Shown piece after piece: positions 37,301 to 47,000 of a DNA stretch of 64,000 nucleotides. The stretch comes from Gordonia crocea (lineage in GTDB: Bacteria > Actinomycetota > Actinomycetes > Mycobacteriales > Mycobacteriaceae): assembly GCF_009932435.1 (NCBI RefSeq), contig NZ_BJOU01000019.1, positions 62,001-126,000 on the forward strand, read 5' to 3'. The notes beneath the pieces were generated by a model. That model did not search any database. It saw only the letters and a program-made list of their open reading frames with translations, and was not told the origin of the DNA. Numbering within the stretch: the stretch's first letter is position 1; each line of letters opens with the position of its first letter. A program made the position numbers and the translations under genes.

Positions 37301-37988
37301 GCGGGCCCGCGGGGTCACCCCGTTCATGGTCGTCCACGCCGCCCTCGCGGTCCTGGTCGCCCGGCGCAGCGCGACATCCGACGTGGCGATCGCGACGCCG
37401 ACCGCCGGGCGCGGCCAGCGCATCCTCGACCCGATCATCGGCATGTTCGTCAACACGCTGGTGCTGCGGACCGCGGTCGAGTCGGGAATGAGCTTCGACG
37501 AGCTCCTCGACACGGTGCGCGAGACGGACCTGGAGGCCTTCGCGCATGCCGATGTGCCGTTCGAGGCCCTCGTGGAGCGGCTCAACCCGACCCGATCGCA
37601 ATCTTTCACCCCGCTCACCCAGGTGATGCTGACCGTCGACTACGCACCCACCGACGAGGTCGGGCTGGGCGTGGAGGGATTGACGGTCACGCCGATCGAC
37701 CCGCCCGTCGTTCCCGCCCAGGTGGATCTGACATTTGACGTGCGCATCCGTGACGGGCAGCCGTGGTCGGTGGCAATCGCCTACGCCACCGACCTCTACG
37801 ACGAGGCGACCATCTCTACACTGGGTGGTCGGTTCGCGGCCGTCCTCGACGCCGTGACCGGTGCGCCCGACCGGCCGGTGGCGCTCGCCCCGCTCGTCGA
37901 CGATGGGCAACGCGCACGGCTCGCCGAGTGGTCGGCCGGCCCGGTGCGCCCATGTGGGGCCACGACCATCCCGGAGATCATCGAGTGA
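27975..37988 (+). CDS. Nonribosomal peptide synthetase 2 (junction module-A-T-C-A-T-C-A-T-C)
   Basis: A 3337-residue synthetase with three elongation units. A roughly 115-residue N-terminal junction module comes first. Adenylation domains have their TSGSTGxPKG motif near 264, 1356 and 2427. Carrier serines lie in GGNSL near 664, 1738 and 2814, and condensation motifs near 849 (HHVAFDG), 1937 (QHIAADG, first His replaced) and 2996 (HHIIGDG). My reading of the pockets is DVGNIVMVYK, DAFVAALVWK and DPVDLGQNFK; none gives a confident residue. The chain ends soon after the last condensation domain (PCGATTIPEIIE), exactly where an adenylation domain would begin. Start: ATG at 27975 (TTG at 27972 possible). 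The gene overlaps or nearly abuts its neighbours, so all three synthetases form one operon. Confidence 0.92.
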   Translation: MVDPIQFAAAVSRVWSARPGTADLVALAAVVDPDREVLAGAAGPITVGALNSQVQVMARALAAQGVDAEAAVGAAVAGALRAPGVPAQELAAAAGTAVERIRAAALDLIGSADLGSLPGLFRVSVTHFADRVAVTDTAGASLTYRELDARSDAVAAALLAAGAGPERLVGVALDRDAELIVALLGVAKTGAAYLPLDRSHPVNRLASIIDDARPVVVIADEQTAAAWVDLDTSFTTVAACEASGAPTDAIPARIDDRHPAYVMYTSGSTGKPKGVVVTHADVITLFAAMGQEYDYTAQDVWTMFQSYAFDVSVGEIWVALAFAGRLHVLDYLTTREPVRFAEVLDEQRVTIVNLTPSAFYQLAGAVRPPAHGRLAPSVRSIILVGEALDFEQTRRWFADRREFDGNDGPQLNNMYGPTEATVYLTRRHLTPEFVAATQASDVGTALTGSALYVLNSRLAPVEDGIPGDLYLAGEQLARGYAGRFELNATRFVANPFGGPGERMYQSGDVAVFRNGSLEFLGRADNQVKLRGFRIELGEVEAALLAADGVNEAAAAVKARPGIGDVLVGYVVGARADGTALDVAEIKRVVATKVPDYMVPDVIMAIEHLPLNVNSKLDRPRLPEPVLTATVEYVAPATDTERVLAEIFADVVGVDEISVVESFFDFGGNSLLAARVVARAGAALQVDLTMRDLFEAPSVRDLAERAAHHAPGLPPIVPVQPRPDRIPLSFAQQGMWFLNQFDPDSAIYNIVMAVRLTGAVDTGALRGAVDDVIARHEVLRTVYPALDGVPYQRILPVDEAVAMLDWAPAATFADLTAAADGGFDVAADLPLRGRLRAVDDGTVELLLVVHHVAFDGESIGVLLSDVLAAYSVRTGVDGAAGRPGPAVQYADYAMWQRAELGSTADPTTVLGRQLEYWRIKLDGMPVLTELPMDRPRPPAFDSTGDLVRIEIEDALTERIADICRTYEVTPFMVTYAALAILVARLGATSDAVIASPAAGRLSPAVDDLVGMFVNTLVLRADTSPGRTVDELLHAVRGDVLDAFDNVAVQFDDLVEALSPPRSNAYSPLAQIAFTYAEAGPADQPIDVAGMRVEPIDVTGHEAKFDLMVLAHGRTDTAPLHIDFLYATALYDRATVERFAAVYRTILDQLVADQSVAIGDIDIVGAAAPTDAPAPTDAAGPVEELEVADRGPVRGGEAGTGTLIDVLARRDLDPDHPALVYGDEVLSYAEFEARTNAVARALLRRGVRPDDVVAVGLERSVASVVAVWGIIKSGAAYLSIDPAYPRKRIAHMLTDSAVALGITALGITASNTHGALPEAQCRWLDLDELLAEAGDDSPITDAERNGPVRLDNLAYVIYTSGSTGQPKGVAVSNAGIVDLTENYQKMTGSREDDPDTRVLHVASPSFDASFFEMAWAITAGHTLVIAPHADFAGDALDAVLEHGEVTDMVITPSVLATLDPDRAEFVRTLATAGEACPPDLVERWTARGRRLVNLYGPSETTVWATRARMMPGKPVTIGKAVGGFTARVLDPRLHEVPRGVVGELYLSAAGLARGYLHRATLTATTFVADPAGAPGARMYATGDMVRITAAGDLEFAGRADHQVKINGQRVELGEIEAVFVAQPSVAQAVVIGRKTDQGGREHTQVVAYLVAESGETIDRDAVVAGAAAMLAAHMVPTHVVILDELPMTPAGKTDRRALPEPVVDLGEYVEPATPGERAVAAVIGEILDLDEVSATAGFFDLGGNSLLATRLAARAGAALGAAITVRDVFDAPTVRELAALAGDRAPALPPITAVAPRPDRVPLSFAQQRIWFINRFEGGSAARVDSARSRALPAPYNIPTLLRLSGPLDVDALHAALVDVVARHEVLRTTFPADEDGTPFQLVGPADSADEGLDWAVVATREELDAAVAAGFDLTVARPLRVRLLSAGPADHLLALVVQHIAADGESLVPLVADLVTAYEARTGGRAPAFAPLAVQFADVAIWQHDVLGSPDDESSVVGAQARFWRDKLNGAPPLLELPTDRPRPPVASQRGAQIRLAIPARVGAQVRALARRTGATPFMVTHAALAALLHRLAGADDIVVSTPIAGRGQEVLDPLVGMFVNTLLLRTPVDGAEAFESLVERVRRVDLEAFGHADIPFEAVIDAVNPVRSEAFATLSQVMLSFDPGAAVDALSVTAAGLSVSGVEAVDLPEQLDLTVTVTTAEDGDWAVGLSYAVDLFDDSTAAAIGRRFVTLLDTWTADPALAVGAVPLVVGGERTAVLDASQGTTAPIPDTTVADQVVEQIERTPDATAISFSGRAMSYREFGARVAALGRELIAAGVGPESAVAVCIERSPELMVALHAVVAAGGQYVPIDLETPAERVEYMTSIASAEVLLVGPGDLPPAAEAIAGRMRIVRADTAAPADPAAGPITQAQRRSPLHPDHAIYTMFTSGSTGQPKGVTVTHRALVAHMAYISSTRVQGSAERTLVKTPYTFDPSVVEIFWGPSVGARVTIAAPGGHRDVGYLARLIRDEAVEAVDAVPVVWSMMLDDPELTEVLAQSQLRGMLTGGEALPVAMAERVVAELPGVRLVNQYGPTEATNFVIDHLVTNPAEPFIGHPVWNTTALVLDARLGLVPDGVVGELYLGGAQLARGYTAQSRLTAERFVADPYGEPGSRLYRTGDLVRRTSSGAIDYVGRVDYQVKLRGQRIELGEIEEVLSQAPGVVLAAAAVVDGPGGDVLVAYLSGGAAPLDLPAVKAFAAQRLMAYMCPTVWVEVAQMPLGSAGKINRRALPEPDFEALAGEYVAPVGDDEAAVAAVFAEVLGVDRVSVTESFFDLGGNSLSAMRLAARAGAALGVEVSVRELFDAPTVRELAASAHRPASLEPVSAVVPRPESVPLSYAQQRMWFINQLEPELPTYNIPIALRMTGAVDVDALRAAVGDVVARHESLRTTFDDRDGRAVQIIHDAESVQAEPDFAVVGDEAQLAVAAGTGFDVRTAPPFRVRLWRAGDDEWVLVAVIHHIIGDGESMTPLLADMITAYGARAAGLPPAFAPLAVQFADYALWQHRVLGDPADPDSLVGGQLARWETVLRDLPELVEIPTDRPRPPVASHRGAIVAQELPADLGARIVAVARARGVTPFMVVHAALAVLVARRSATSDVAIATPTAGRGQRILDPIIGMFVNTLVLRTAVESGMSFDELLDTVRETDLEAFAHADVPFEALVERLNPTRSQSFTPLTQVMLTVDYAPTDEVGLGVEGLTVTPIDPPVVPAQVDLTFDVRIRDGQPWSVAIAYATDLYDEATISTLGGRFAAVLDAVTGAPDRPVALAPLVDDGQRARLAEWSAGPVRPCGATTIPEIIE

Positions 37989-38008
37989 CGGCACAGGAGG
38001 GGGAATCG

Positions 38009-41000
38009 GTGAGCCAGCCCGTAGCGCCGCCCGCCCTGGTCTTCGGCGACCGGCGGGTGTCGTACCCGGAATTCGACGCGCGGGTGGCGGTCCTTGCCCG
38101 GGAACTGATCGGGCGCGGCGTCGGACCCGAGGTCGCGGTCGCCGTCGTGATCCCGCGGTCGGTGGAACTGCTCGTCGCGCTGCACGCGGTCGTCGCCGCC
38201 GGCGGCCAGTTCGTCCCGATCGCCGGCGATGCGCCCGCCGATCGCACGGCCAAGATGCTGGCCACCGCGCAGGTCGCGCTGGCCCTGGTCCCCGACGGGC
38301 CGGTGCCCCCCGCGCTGGCCGGTATCGAGGGCCTCGAGGTGCAGGCCGTGCGGACCGACGAGCCGGCCGACCTCACCGCGGCACCGGTCACCGACGCCGA
38401 TCGCCGCCGCCCGCTGCGCCCGACCGATGCCGCCTACACGCTGTTCACCTCCGGTTCCACCGGCGAACCCAAGGGGGTGACGGTCGAGCATGCCGCGATC
38501 GTCAATCGCTTGGCCTGGATGCGCGATTGGCGCTCGCTCGACGGTTCCGACGTCTTCGTGCAGAAGACGCCGATCACCTTCGACGTGTCGGTGCCCGAAC
38601 TCTTCCTGCCGGCCATCCTGCGGGCCACCCTGGTGATCGCCGAACCCGGACGCCACGGCGACCCGGGCTACCTGCACGAGTTGATCCGCCGCGAGCAGAT
38701 CACCGTCGTCCATTTCGTGCCCTCGATGGCGGCGGCCTTCCTCGACGTCCTCGGCGAACGGATCGGCGAGTTGACCTCGGTGCGGATGCTGTTCGCCTCG
38801 GGCGAGGCGCTGCCCCCGCCGGTCGCCCAGGAACTGCTGCGGCGTTTCGCGGGGGCGCAACTGTTCAACCTTTACGGCCCGACCGAGGCCGCCGTGGAAG
38901 ATATCGTGGCCCAGGTGCGTCCCGGCGACGCCACCGTGCCGATCGGTGCGCCGGTGCCGGGCACGAGCGCCTACATCCTCGACGACTACCTCCAGTGGGT
39001 CCCGCCGGGCACCCCGGGCGAGCTGTACCTGGGCGGGGTGCAGATCGCCCGCGGCTACGCCCGCCAGCCGGCCCTGACCGCCGAACGGTTCATCGCCGAC
39101 CCGTTCGGCGAACCGGGCGCGCGGCTCTACCGGACCGGGGACCTGGTGCGGTGGACCGGTGCCGGGCAGATTGAATACCTCGGACGCACCGACTTCCAGG
39201 TGAAGCTGCGCGGCCAGCGGATCGAACTCGGTGAGATCGAGTCGGCGATCGCCGGCGCCCCCGGCGTCGTCCACGCGGCGGCCACCGTCACCGAGGCACC
39301 CGGCGGCGGTGACTTCCTGGTTGCCTACGTCGCGCCCGCGACCGTCGACCTCGACGCGGTGAAGGCCCACACCGCCGCCGCGCTGCCCGAGTACATGCGT
39401 CCGAGCCTGTGGACGCTGCTGACCGATGTCACCCTGGGCAGTGCCGGCAAGCTGGATCGAAAAGCGTTGCCGGAACCGGACTTCGACGCATTGGCGGGGG
39501 AGTACGTGGCCCCGCAGACCGATGCTGAACGCGCCGTCGCCGAGGTTTTCGCCGAGGTCCTCGGCGTCGACCGGATCGGAGTCACCGACGTCTTCTTCGA
39601 CATCGGCGGGACGTCGCTCTCGGCGATGCGCGCGGTCGCGCGGGCGGGGGAGGCCCTGGGCGTCGAGCTGTCGGTGCGCGACCTGTTCGCCGCCCCGACG
39701 GTGCGCGACCTGGTCCGCGCCGCCGGTAGCGCCGATACCGCACTGGCGCCGATCGTCCGCGCGGAGCCGCGCCCGGCGCGGATCCCGCTGACCTTCGCCC
39801 AACAGCGGATGTGGTTCATCAACCAGCTCGATCCGGCCGCGCCGACCTACAACATCGCCGCAGTGCTGCGCGGGCGCGGGCGACTCGACGAGGCGGCGCT
39901 GCACGCCGCGCTGGTCGACGTCGTCACCCGCCACGAGGTGCTGCGCACCACGTTCCCCGCCGACGACGGCGTGCCCTACCAGCGCATCATCCCCGCCGAC
40001 GAGGCCGCCGCGGGGCTGGACTGGGCGGTGGTCACCACCGAGACGGAGCTGCTGTCGGCGGCGACCACCGGATTCGACGTGGCCCACCACACCCCGCTGC
40101 GGGTCCGGCTGTGGCGCGTCGACTCCGACGAGTTCGTCCTCGCCGTCGTCGCCCACCACATCGGTGCCGACGGCGAATCCATGCGGCCGCTCATCGGCGA
40201 CCTGGTCGTCGCTTACGAGGCGCGCCACGCCGGCGCCGCACCCGCGTTCGCGCCGCTACCGGTCCAGGTGGCCGACTTCGCGCTCTGGCAGCATCAGACA
40301 CTGGGATCGCCCGACGACCCCGACAGCGTCATCGGCCGCCAGCTGCAGTACTGGCGAACCCGCCTCGACGGGGCGCCCGACGTCCTCGACCTGCCCGCCG
40401 ACCGTGTCCGGCCGACGGTGGCCTCACACCGGGGGGCGACCCTGGGCTTCGACATCCCGGGGCCGCTGGCACAGCGGATCGCCGCGTTCGCCCGGTCCCG
40501 CAGTGCCACGCCGTTCATGGTCGCCCATGCCGCGGTCGCGGTCCTGTTGTCCCGACTTGGCGGAACCGATGACGTGAGCGTGGCGACGCCGGTCGCCGGT
40601 CGCGGCCAGGCGGTGCTCGACCCGCTGGTCGGCATGTTCGTCAACACCGTCGTGCTGCGGACCCGCACCGACTCGGGGGAGTCTTTCGACGAGGTGCTCG
40701 ACCGGGTCAAACGCGGCGATCTGGATGCGTTCGCCCACGCCGATGCGCCGTTCGAAGCCGTGGTGGAAGCCGTCGACCCGGTCCGCAGCGAGGCTTTCGG
40801 CCCGCTGGCGCAAGTGGTACTCGCGGTGACCGAGGCCGCCGGCGACCGGCTGTCGGTCGACCTCGGCGACCTCGTACTGGGCGAGGTCGAACTCGACGAG
40901 GTGCCGGCGCCCTACGACCTGGGCGTCTACGTCGACGTCGCCGACGACGGTTCGGCGCCGTGGCGGGGCACGCTGGTCTATGCCACCGACCTGTTCGACG

Positions 41001-44000
41001 CCGACCGCGTCGCCGCCTTCGCCCGCCGGTTGGTCACCCTGCTCGACGCGGTGACCGCCGACCCGGCCGCACCGGTCGGCGACGTGGACCTGCTCGCCGA
41101 CGAGGAGAAGGCCTGGCTCGCGGGCCTGCCGGCCCCGGTGCGCCCCGCCGCGGCCACCGGGACGCTGGTCGACGTGTTCGCCGCGTCGGCCGCCGCCCAC
41201 CCCGATTCGGTCGCGGTGCGCGCAGGCGGGACGGCACTGACCTACGCCGAGGTGGATGCGCGCTCGGAGGCGATCGCCGCCGGGCTCGAGGCCGCGGGGG
41301 TGCGCCGCGGCGACCTCGTCGGCCTCGCGACGGCGCGGTCGGCCGATCTCGTGTCGTCGATCCTGGGCATTCTCAAATCCGGGGCCGGCTACCTTCCCCT
41401 GGACCTCACCAACCCCGTCGACCGATTGGGTTTCATCCTCGGTGACGCCGCCGTCCCGGTGGTCTTGGTCGACGCCTCGACGGCGCACCACCCGCTGTGG
41501 GCCGACTCGGCGGTGGCGGCCCGGACCCTGGACGTCGACGACCTCGTCGCCGAGCACGCCGGGGCGGTGCGCCAGCCCGTCGCCGTGCCCGAGCAGTCCC
41601 GCGCCTACGTCATCTACACGTCGGGATCCACCGGCGAACCCAAGGGTGTGGAGGTCACCCACGGTGACGTGGTCGCCCTGATGGCGGCCTGCGCCGACGA
41701 CTTCGACCTCCGGTCCGACGACGTGTGGACCCTGTTCCACTCCTACGCCTTCGACTTCGCGGTGTGGGAGATGTGGGGGGCGCTGGCGTCGGGGGCCTCG
41801 GTCGTCATCGTCGACCGGGAGATCGCCCGCGACGCCGACGCCTTCGTCGGGTTGCTCGCCGACGAGCAGGTCACCGTGTTGAGCCTGACACCCTCGGCCT
41901 TCTACCAGTTCATCGATGCGCGCCGCGACCACCCCGACCGGGCATTGGCGTTGCGCTACCTGGTCTTCGGCGGCGAGGAACTGCGCTTCGAACAGGTGCG
42001 CCGCTGGTTCGACGAGTTCCCGGCGCGCGGCGACGACGACCCGCAACTGGTGAACATGTACGGCATCACCGAGACCACGGTGCACGTCAGCTTCCGGCCC
42101 ATCGACCGCACTTCGGTGAGTGCCGCCGACCCGTCGTTCATCGGCCGGCCGTTGTCGTCGCTGGCGATCCACCTCCTCGACGATCGGTTGCGCCCGGTAC
42201 CCGACGGCGTGGTCGGCGAGATGTATGTCGCCGGCGAACAATTGGCGCAGGGATATCTGAGGCGGCCGGGCCTGACGTCGACGCGGTTCGTCGCCAACCC
42301 GTTCGCCGGCGGCGGCGCCGCGTCGCGGCTCTACCGGACCGGGGACCTCGCCCGTCGTCGCGGCGACGACGTCGAATACCTCGGTCGGGCCGACGGCCAG
42401 GTACAGCTGCGCGGGTTCCGCATCGAGTACGGCGAGGTCGAGGCCGCCCTGCTCGCCGCGCCCGGCGTGCGCGGCGCCGCGGCGTCGGTCGTCGTCGACC
42501 CCCACCGCGGCGACCTGCTGGTCGGATATGTCACCGTCGATCCCGGCGCGCCGGTCGACCCGGCCCAGGTGCGCGAGGCCGCCGCCGCCGCGGTTCCCCG
42601 CTACATGGTTCCCGACCTGGTGATGGTCGTGGACCGGCTGCCGCTGACCGGGAACGGGAAACTCGACCGCAAAGCCCTGCCGAAGGCCGACTTCAACACG
42701 GCGCCCACCGAGTACGAAGCGCCGGCGACGCCGGCCGAGGAGGCCGTTGCCGCCGTCTTCGCCGAGGTTCTCGGCGTGGACCAGGTGTCGGTGACCGAAT
42801 CCTTCTTCGACGTCGGTGGCAACTCCCTGTCGGCCATGCGCATCGTCGCCCGCGCCGGCGCCGCCCTCGACGTCGACTTCTCCGCCCGCGACCTGTTCGA
42901 CGCCCCGACGGTGCGCGACCTGGTCAAGCTCTCGGCCGACCGCGTACCGGCCCTCGGCGCGATCGAAGCCGTGTCGCCGCGGCCGCAGCGGATCCCGCTG
43001 TCGTTCGCCCAGCAGCGGATGTGGTTCATCAACCGGCTCGACGCGGATTCGCCGGCCTACAACATTCCCGCGGTGCTCCGGTTGACCGGGCCGCTCGACG
43101 TCGAGGCGCTGCGCGGCGCGCTGGTCGACGTCGTGACCCGGCACGAAGTCTTGCGCACCACCTTCCCCGACGTGGACGGCACGGCCTACCAGCGCATCGA
43201 CGCCGCCGCAGAGGTCGGCGACCGCCTGGACTGGGCCGTCGTCGACACCGAGGACCAGGTGATCGCCGCGGCGACGACGGGATTCGACCTCGCCGCCGGG
43301 TGGCCGATCCGTGCCCGGCTGTGGCGCGACCCGGCGGCTGCCGACGAGCACCTGCTCGCCGTCGTCCTCCACCACATCGCCGCCGACGGCGAATCGATTG
43401 CACCGCTGGTCGGCGACCTCGTCACGGCCTACACCGCCCGCACCGGGGGAGCATCGGCGCCGTTGCGCCCGCTGCCCGTCCAATTCGCCGACTACGCGAT
43501 CTGGCAGCACCGCGTGCTCGGTTCGCCGTCGGATGAAACGTCGGTGGTCCGACGCCAACTGGCGTACTGGTCCGAGCAACTGGCAGGACTCCCCGAACTC
43601 CTCGAACTGCCGACCGACCACCCGCGGCCGGCGGCGTCGTCGGGTCGGGGGGCGCGGATCGACTTCACCGTTCCGGCGCCGGTGGCCGCATCGGTGGCGC
43701 GGTTGGCCCGCAGCCGCGGGGCCACCCCGTTCATGGTCGTCCACACCGCGTTGGCGGCCCTGCTGGCCCGGATGTCGGGAACCGCAGACATCGCCATCGG
43801 CACCCCGGTCGCCGGCCGCGGTCAGGAAGTCCTCGAACCCCTCGTCGGGATGTTCGTCAACACCCTCGTGCTGCGGACGCCGGTGCGTGCCCGTGCCACC
43901 CTCGGCGAGCTCCTCGACGACGTCCGCGAGGTCGACACCGCCGCTTTCGCACATGCCGACGTGCCGTTCGAGATGCTTGTCGACGAGCTCGATCCGGTGC

Positions 44001-47000
44001 GTTCGACGGCCTTCGAACCCTTCACCCAGGTGTGGTTGAGTTTCGTCGCCGACCCCGGCGGCGCGGTCGGATCCCTGCCGTTGGGTGCCGGGGTGAGTGC
44101 GACCCCCGTTGACACCGGCGACGTCCCGGCCAAGGTCGACCTCCTCGTCGGCGTCACGCAAGCGGGGACCGAAGACACGGGAACGGCCGGTACGGGGACC
44201 GGCGGCTGGTCCGGGTGGATCGACTACGCCGTCGACCTGTTCGAGCCGGCCACCGTCGAGCGCCTCGCCGACGGGCTGATCCGCCTGCTCGCGGCGCTGG
44301 CCGACGAGCCGGACACACCGGTGGCGCGGGTCGGTGTGCTGACCGCCGACGAATCGGCCCGGTTGGTCCCCGCGACCGGCGGACCGGCCGTCGAACCGGT
44401 GGTGCTGCGCGAGGTGTTCGCCGACGCGGCGCGGCGCTGGCCGGACCGCACCGCCGTCGTCGACGGCACCGGGACGGCCCTGACCTATGCCGAGCTCGAC
44501 CGCCGGTCGAACCGGCTGGCGCGGTGGTTGGCGGCGCGCGGTGCCGTGCCGGAGACCGCGGTCGCGCTGGCCCTGCCGCGGTCGGCTGAGTTGCTCGTCG
44601 CAATCTGGGCGGTGGCGAAGACCGGCGCCGCCTACGTCCCCATCGACCCCGACTACCCGGCCGACCGGGTGGCCGGCATGGTCGCCGACTGCGGCGCGAT
44701 GCTGGGCCTGACGACCGGTGCGGCGCGCCCGGGCCTGCCGGCCGGCGTGGTCGACTGGTCGGTGCCGGCGGAGCTCGGCGACGAGCTTGCCGCCCTCGAC
44801 GAGGCCCCGCTGACCACCGCCGAGTCGGTACCGGTGGCCGCGGACAACCTCGCCTACCTGATCTTCACCTCCGGCTCGACCGGGCGGCCCAAGGGGGTGG
44901 CGGTCACCCATACGGGGTTGGCGAACTTCGCAGCCCAGGAGTCGGCCCGCCTCGACGCCGGCGACGCGCCGGTGGTCCTCGGCTTCGCCTCGCCGAGCTT
45001 CGACGCCTCGGTGCTGGAATACCTGCTGGCGGTGCGCAACGGGGGCACGCTGGCCTACCGGCCGGTCGACGCGGTGGGCGGCACCCGACTCGCCGGCTTC
45101 ATGGCGGCCCACCGGGTCACCCACACGTTCCTGACCCCGACGGTGCTGTCCACCCTGGACCCCGAGGCGGTCCCCGACCTGGCCGGACTCGCCGTCGGCG
45201 GCGAAGCCGTCCCCGGGTCGGTGGTGCAGCGTTGGGCCCCGCACACCGCGGTACACAACCTGTACGGCCCGACCGAGACCACCATCGGCATCACGATCAG
45301 CGCGCCGATGGCGCCCGGACAACCGGTGCGCCTGGGTCCGCCGATCGGCGGCGTCGGACTGGTCGTCCTCGACGCGAACCTGGCCCCCGCCCCGGTCGGT
45401 GCGCTGGGCGAGTTGTACGTCCTGGGTTCGGCCCTCTCGCGCGGCTACACCGGCGACCCCGGACTCACGGCGTCGCGCTTCGTCGCCGCCCCGAGCGGGC
45501 TCGGCGCACCGGGGGCCCGGATGTACCGCACCGGCGACCTGGTGCGGTGGGTGCGCGTCGGCGACGACTACGTCGTGGAGTATGCCGGACGCGGCGACGG
45601 CCAGGTGAAGATGCGCGGCCTGCGCATCGAGACCGGGGAGATCGAATCGGTCCTCGCCGACTACCCGGGGGTCGAATCGGCGGCGGTGTTCGGCACCGGG
45701 GCCGAGGGCCTCGGGTCGCAGCCGGTGACGGCCCTGGCCGGTTTCGTCGTGGCCGACCCCGGCCTGGACACAGCCGCACTGAAGGCCTTCGCCGGGACCC
45801 GGCTGCCGGCGTTCATGGTGCCCGCCACCCTCACCGTCATCGACCACCTGCCGCGCACCCCGGTCGGAAAACTCGACGTCGCGGCACTACCCGTGCCGGT
45901 GCCCACCGCCGGCGAATATGTCGAACCCCGCGGACGCGCGGAGACGGTGATCGCGGCCGCGGTCGCCGAGATCCTCGGACTGGACCGCGTCGGGGCCGAC
46001 GACGCCTTCTTCGACGTCGGGGGCAACTCGCTGTCGGCGATGCGCCTGGTCAACCGGATTGCCGACGACCTCGGCGTCGAGGTGTCGATCCGCGACGTCT
46101 TCGAGGCCCCGACGGTGCGCCAACTCGCCGCCGCGCTCGGCGGCCGCGGTCAAGCGGTGCGGCCGGTGGCCGCGGTGTCCCCGCGCCCGGTGCGCATCCC
46201 GCTCTCCTTCGCGCAGCGGCGGATGTGGTTCATCAACACCCTCGACCCCGCCTCGCCGGCCTACAACATCCCGCTGGTGCTGCGGCTCACCGGTGATCTC
46301 GACGTGCCCGCGCTGAGGGCCGCGGTCGCCGACGTGGTGCGCCGCCACGAGGTGCTGCGCACCACGGTCGAAGCCGAGAACGGTACGCCCTACCAGCGGA
46401 TCGCCGACGCGGGTGCGGTCGAGGGGAACCTCGACTGGGCGGTTGTCGCCTCTCGCGACGAATTCGACGCCGCCGCGATGGCCGGATTCGACGTGGCCGC
46501 GCAGTGGCCGATCCGGGCGCGGGTCCTGGCCGTCGGCCCGCGCGAACACCTCGTCGCGATCGTGGTGCACCACATCGCCGCCGACGGCGAGTCGATGGCG
46601 CCGCTGCTGACCGACCTCCTCACCGCCTACGACGCCCGGGCCGCCGGCACCGAACCCGGCACCGCCGCGCCGGCCGTGCAGTTCGCCGACTTCGCGATCT
46701 GGCAGCACGACGCGTTGGGGGCGGGCTTCGACCCGGCCACCGGCGCCCCCGTCCCGGGCACCCCCGAGACGGTCATCGGCCGCCAACTCGAGTACTGGAC
46801 CAAGGCTCTGGCCGGGTTGCCCGACGTGCTGGACCTGCCCGGCGACCGGCCCCGTCCGCCGGTCGCCTCCGGCCGCGGCCGACGATTCGATTTCGAGATC
46901 GACCCGGCGATCGGACGGCGCGTCGCCGACGTGGCCGCGCAGCTGGGTGCAACGCCGTTCATAGTCGCCCACGCGGCGCTCGCCGTCGTCCTGGCACGGT

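Noticed and set aside
22890..45847. Very long open frames antisense to the synthetases (for example about 1,000-2,300 codons between 22890 and 45847 on the minus strand)
   Set aside because: They are expected where high-GC codon bias leaves the opposite frame free of stops. The translations are low-complexity Arg/Gly/Ala/Val/Asp-rich and show no domain, while the plus-strand frames carry complete NRPS motifs.
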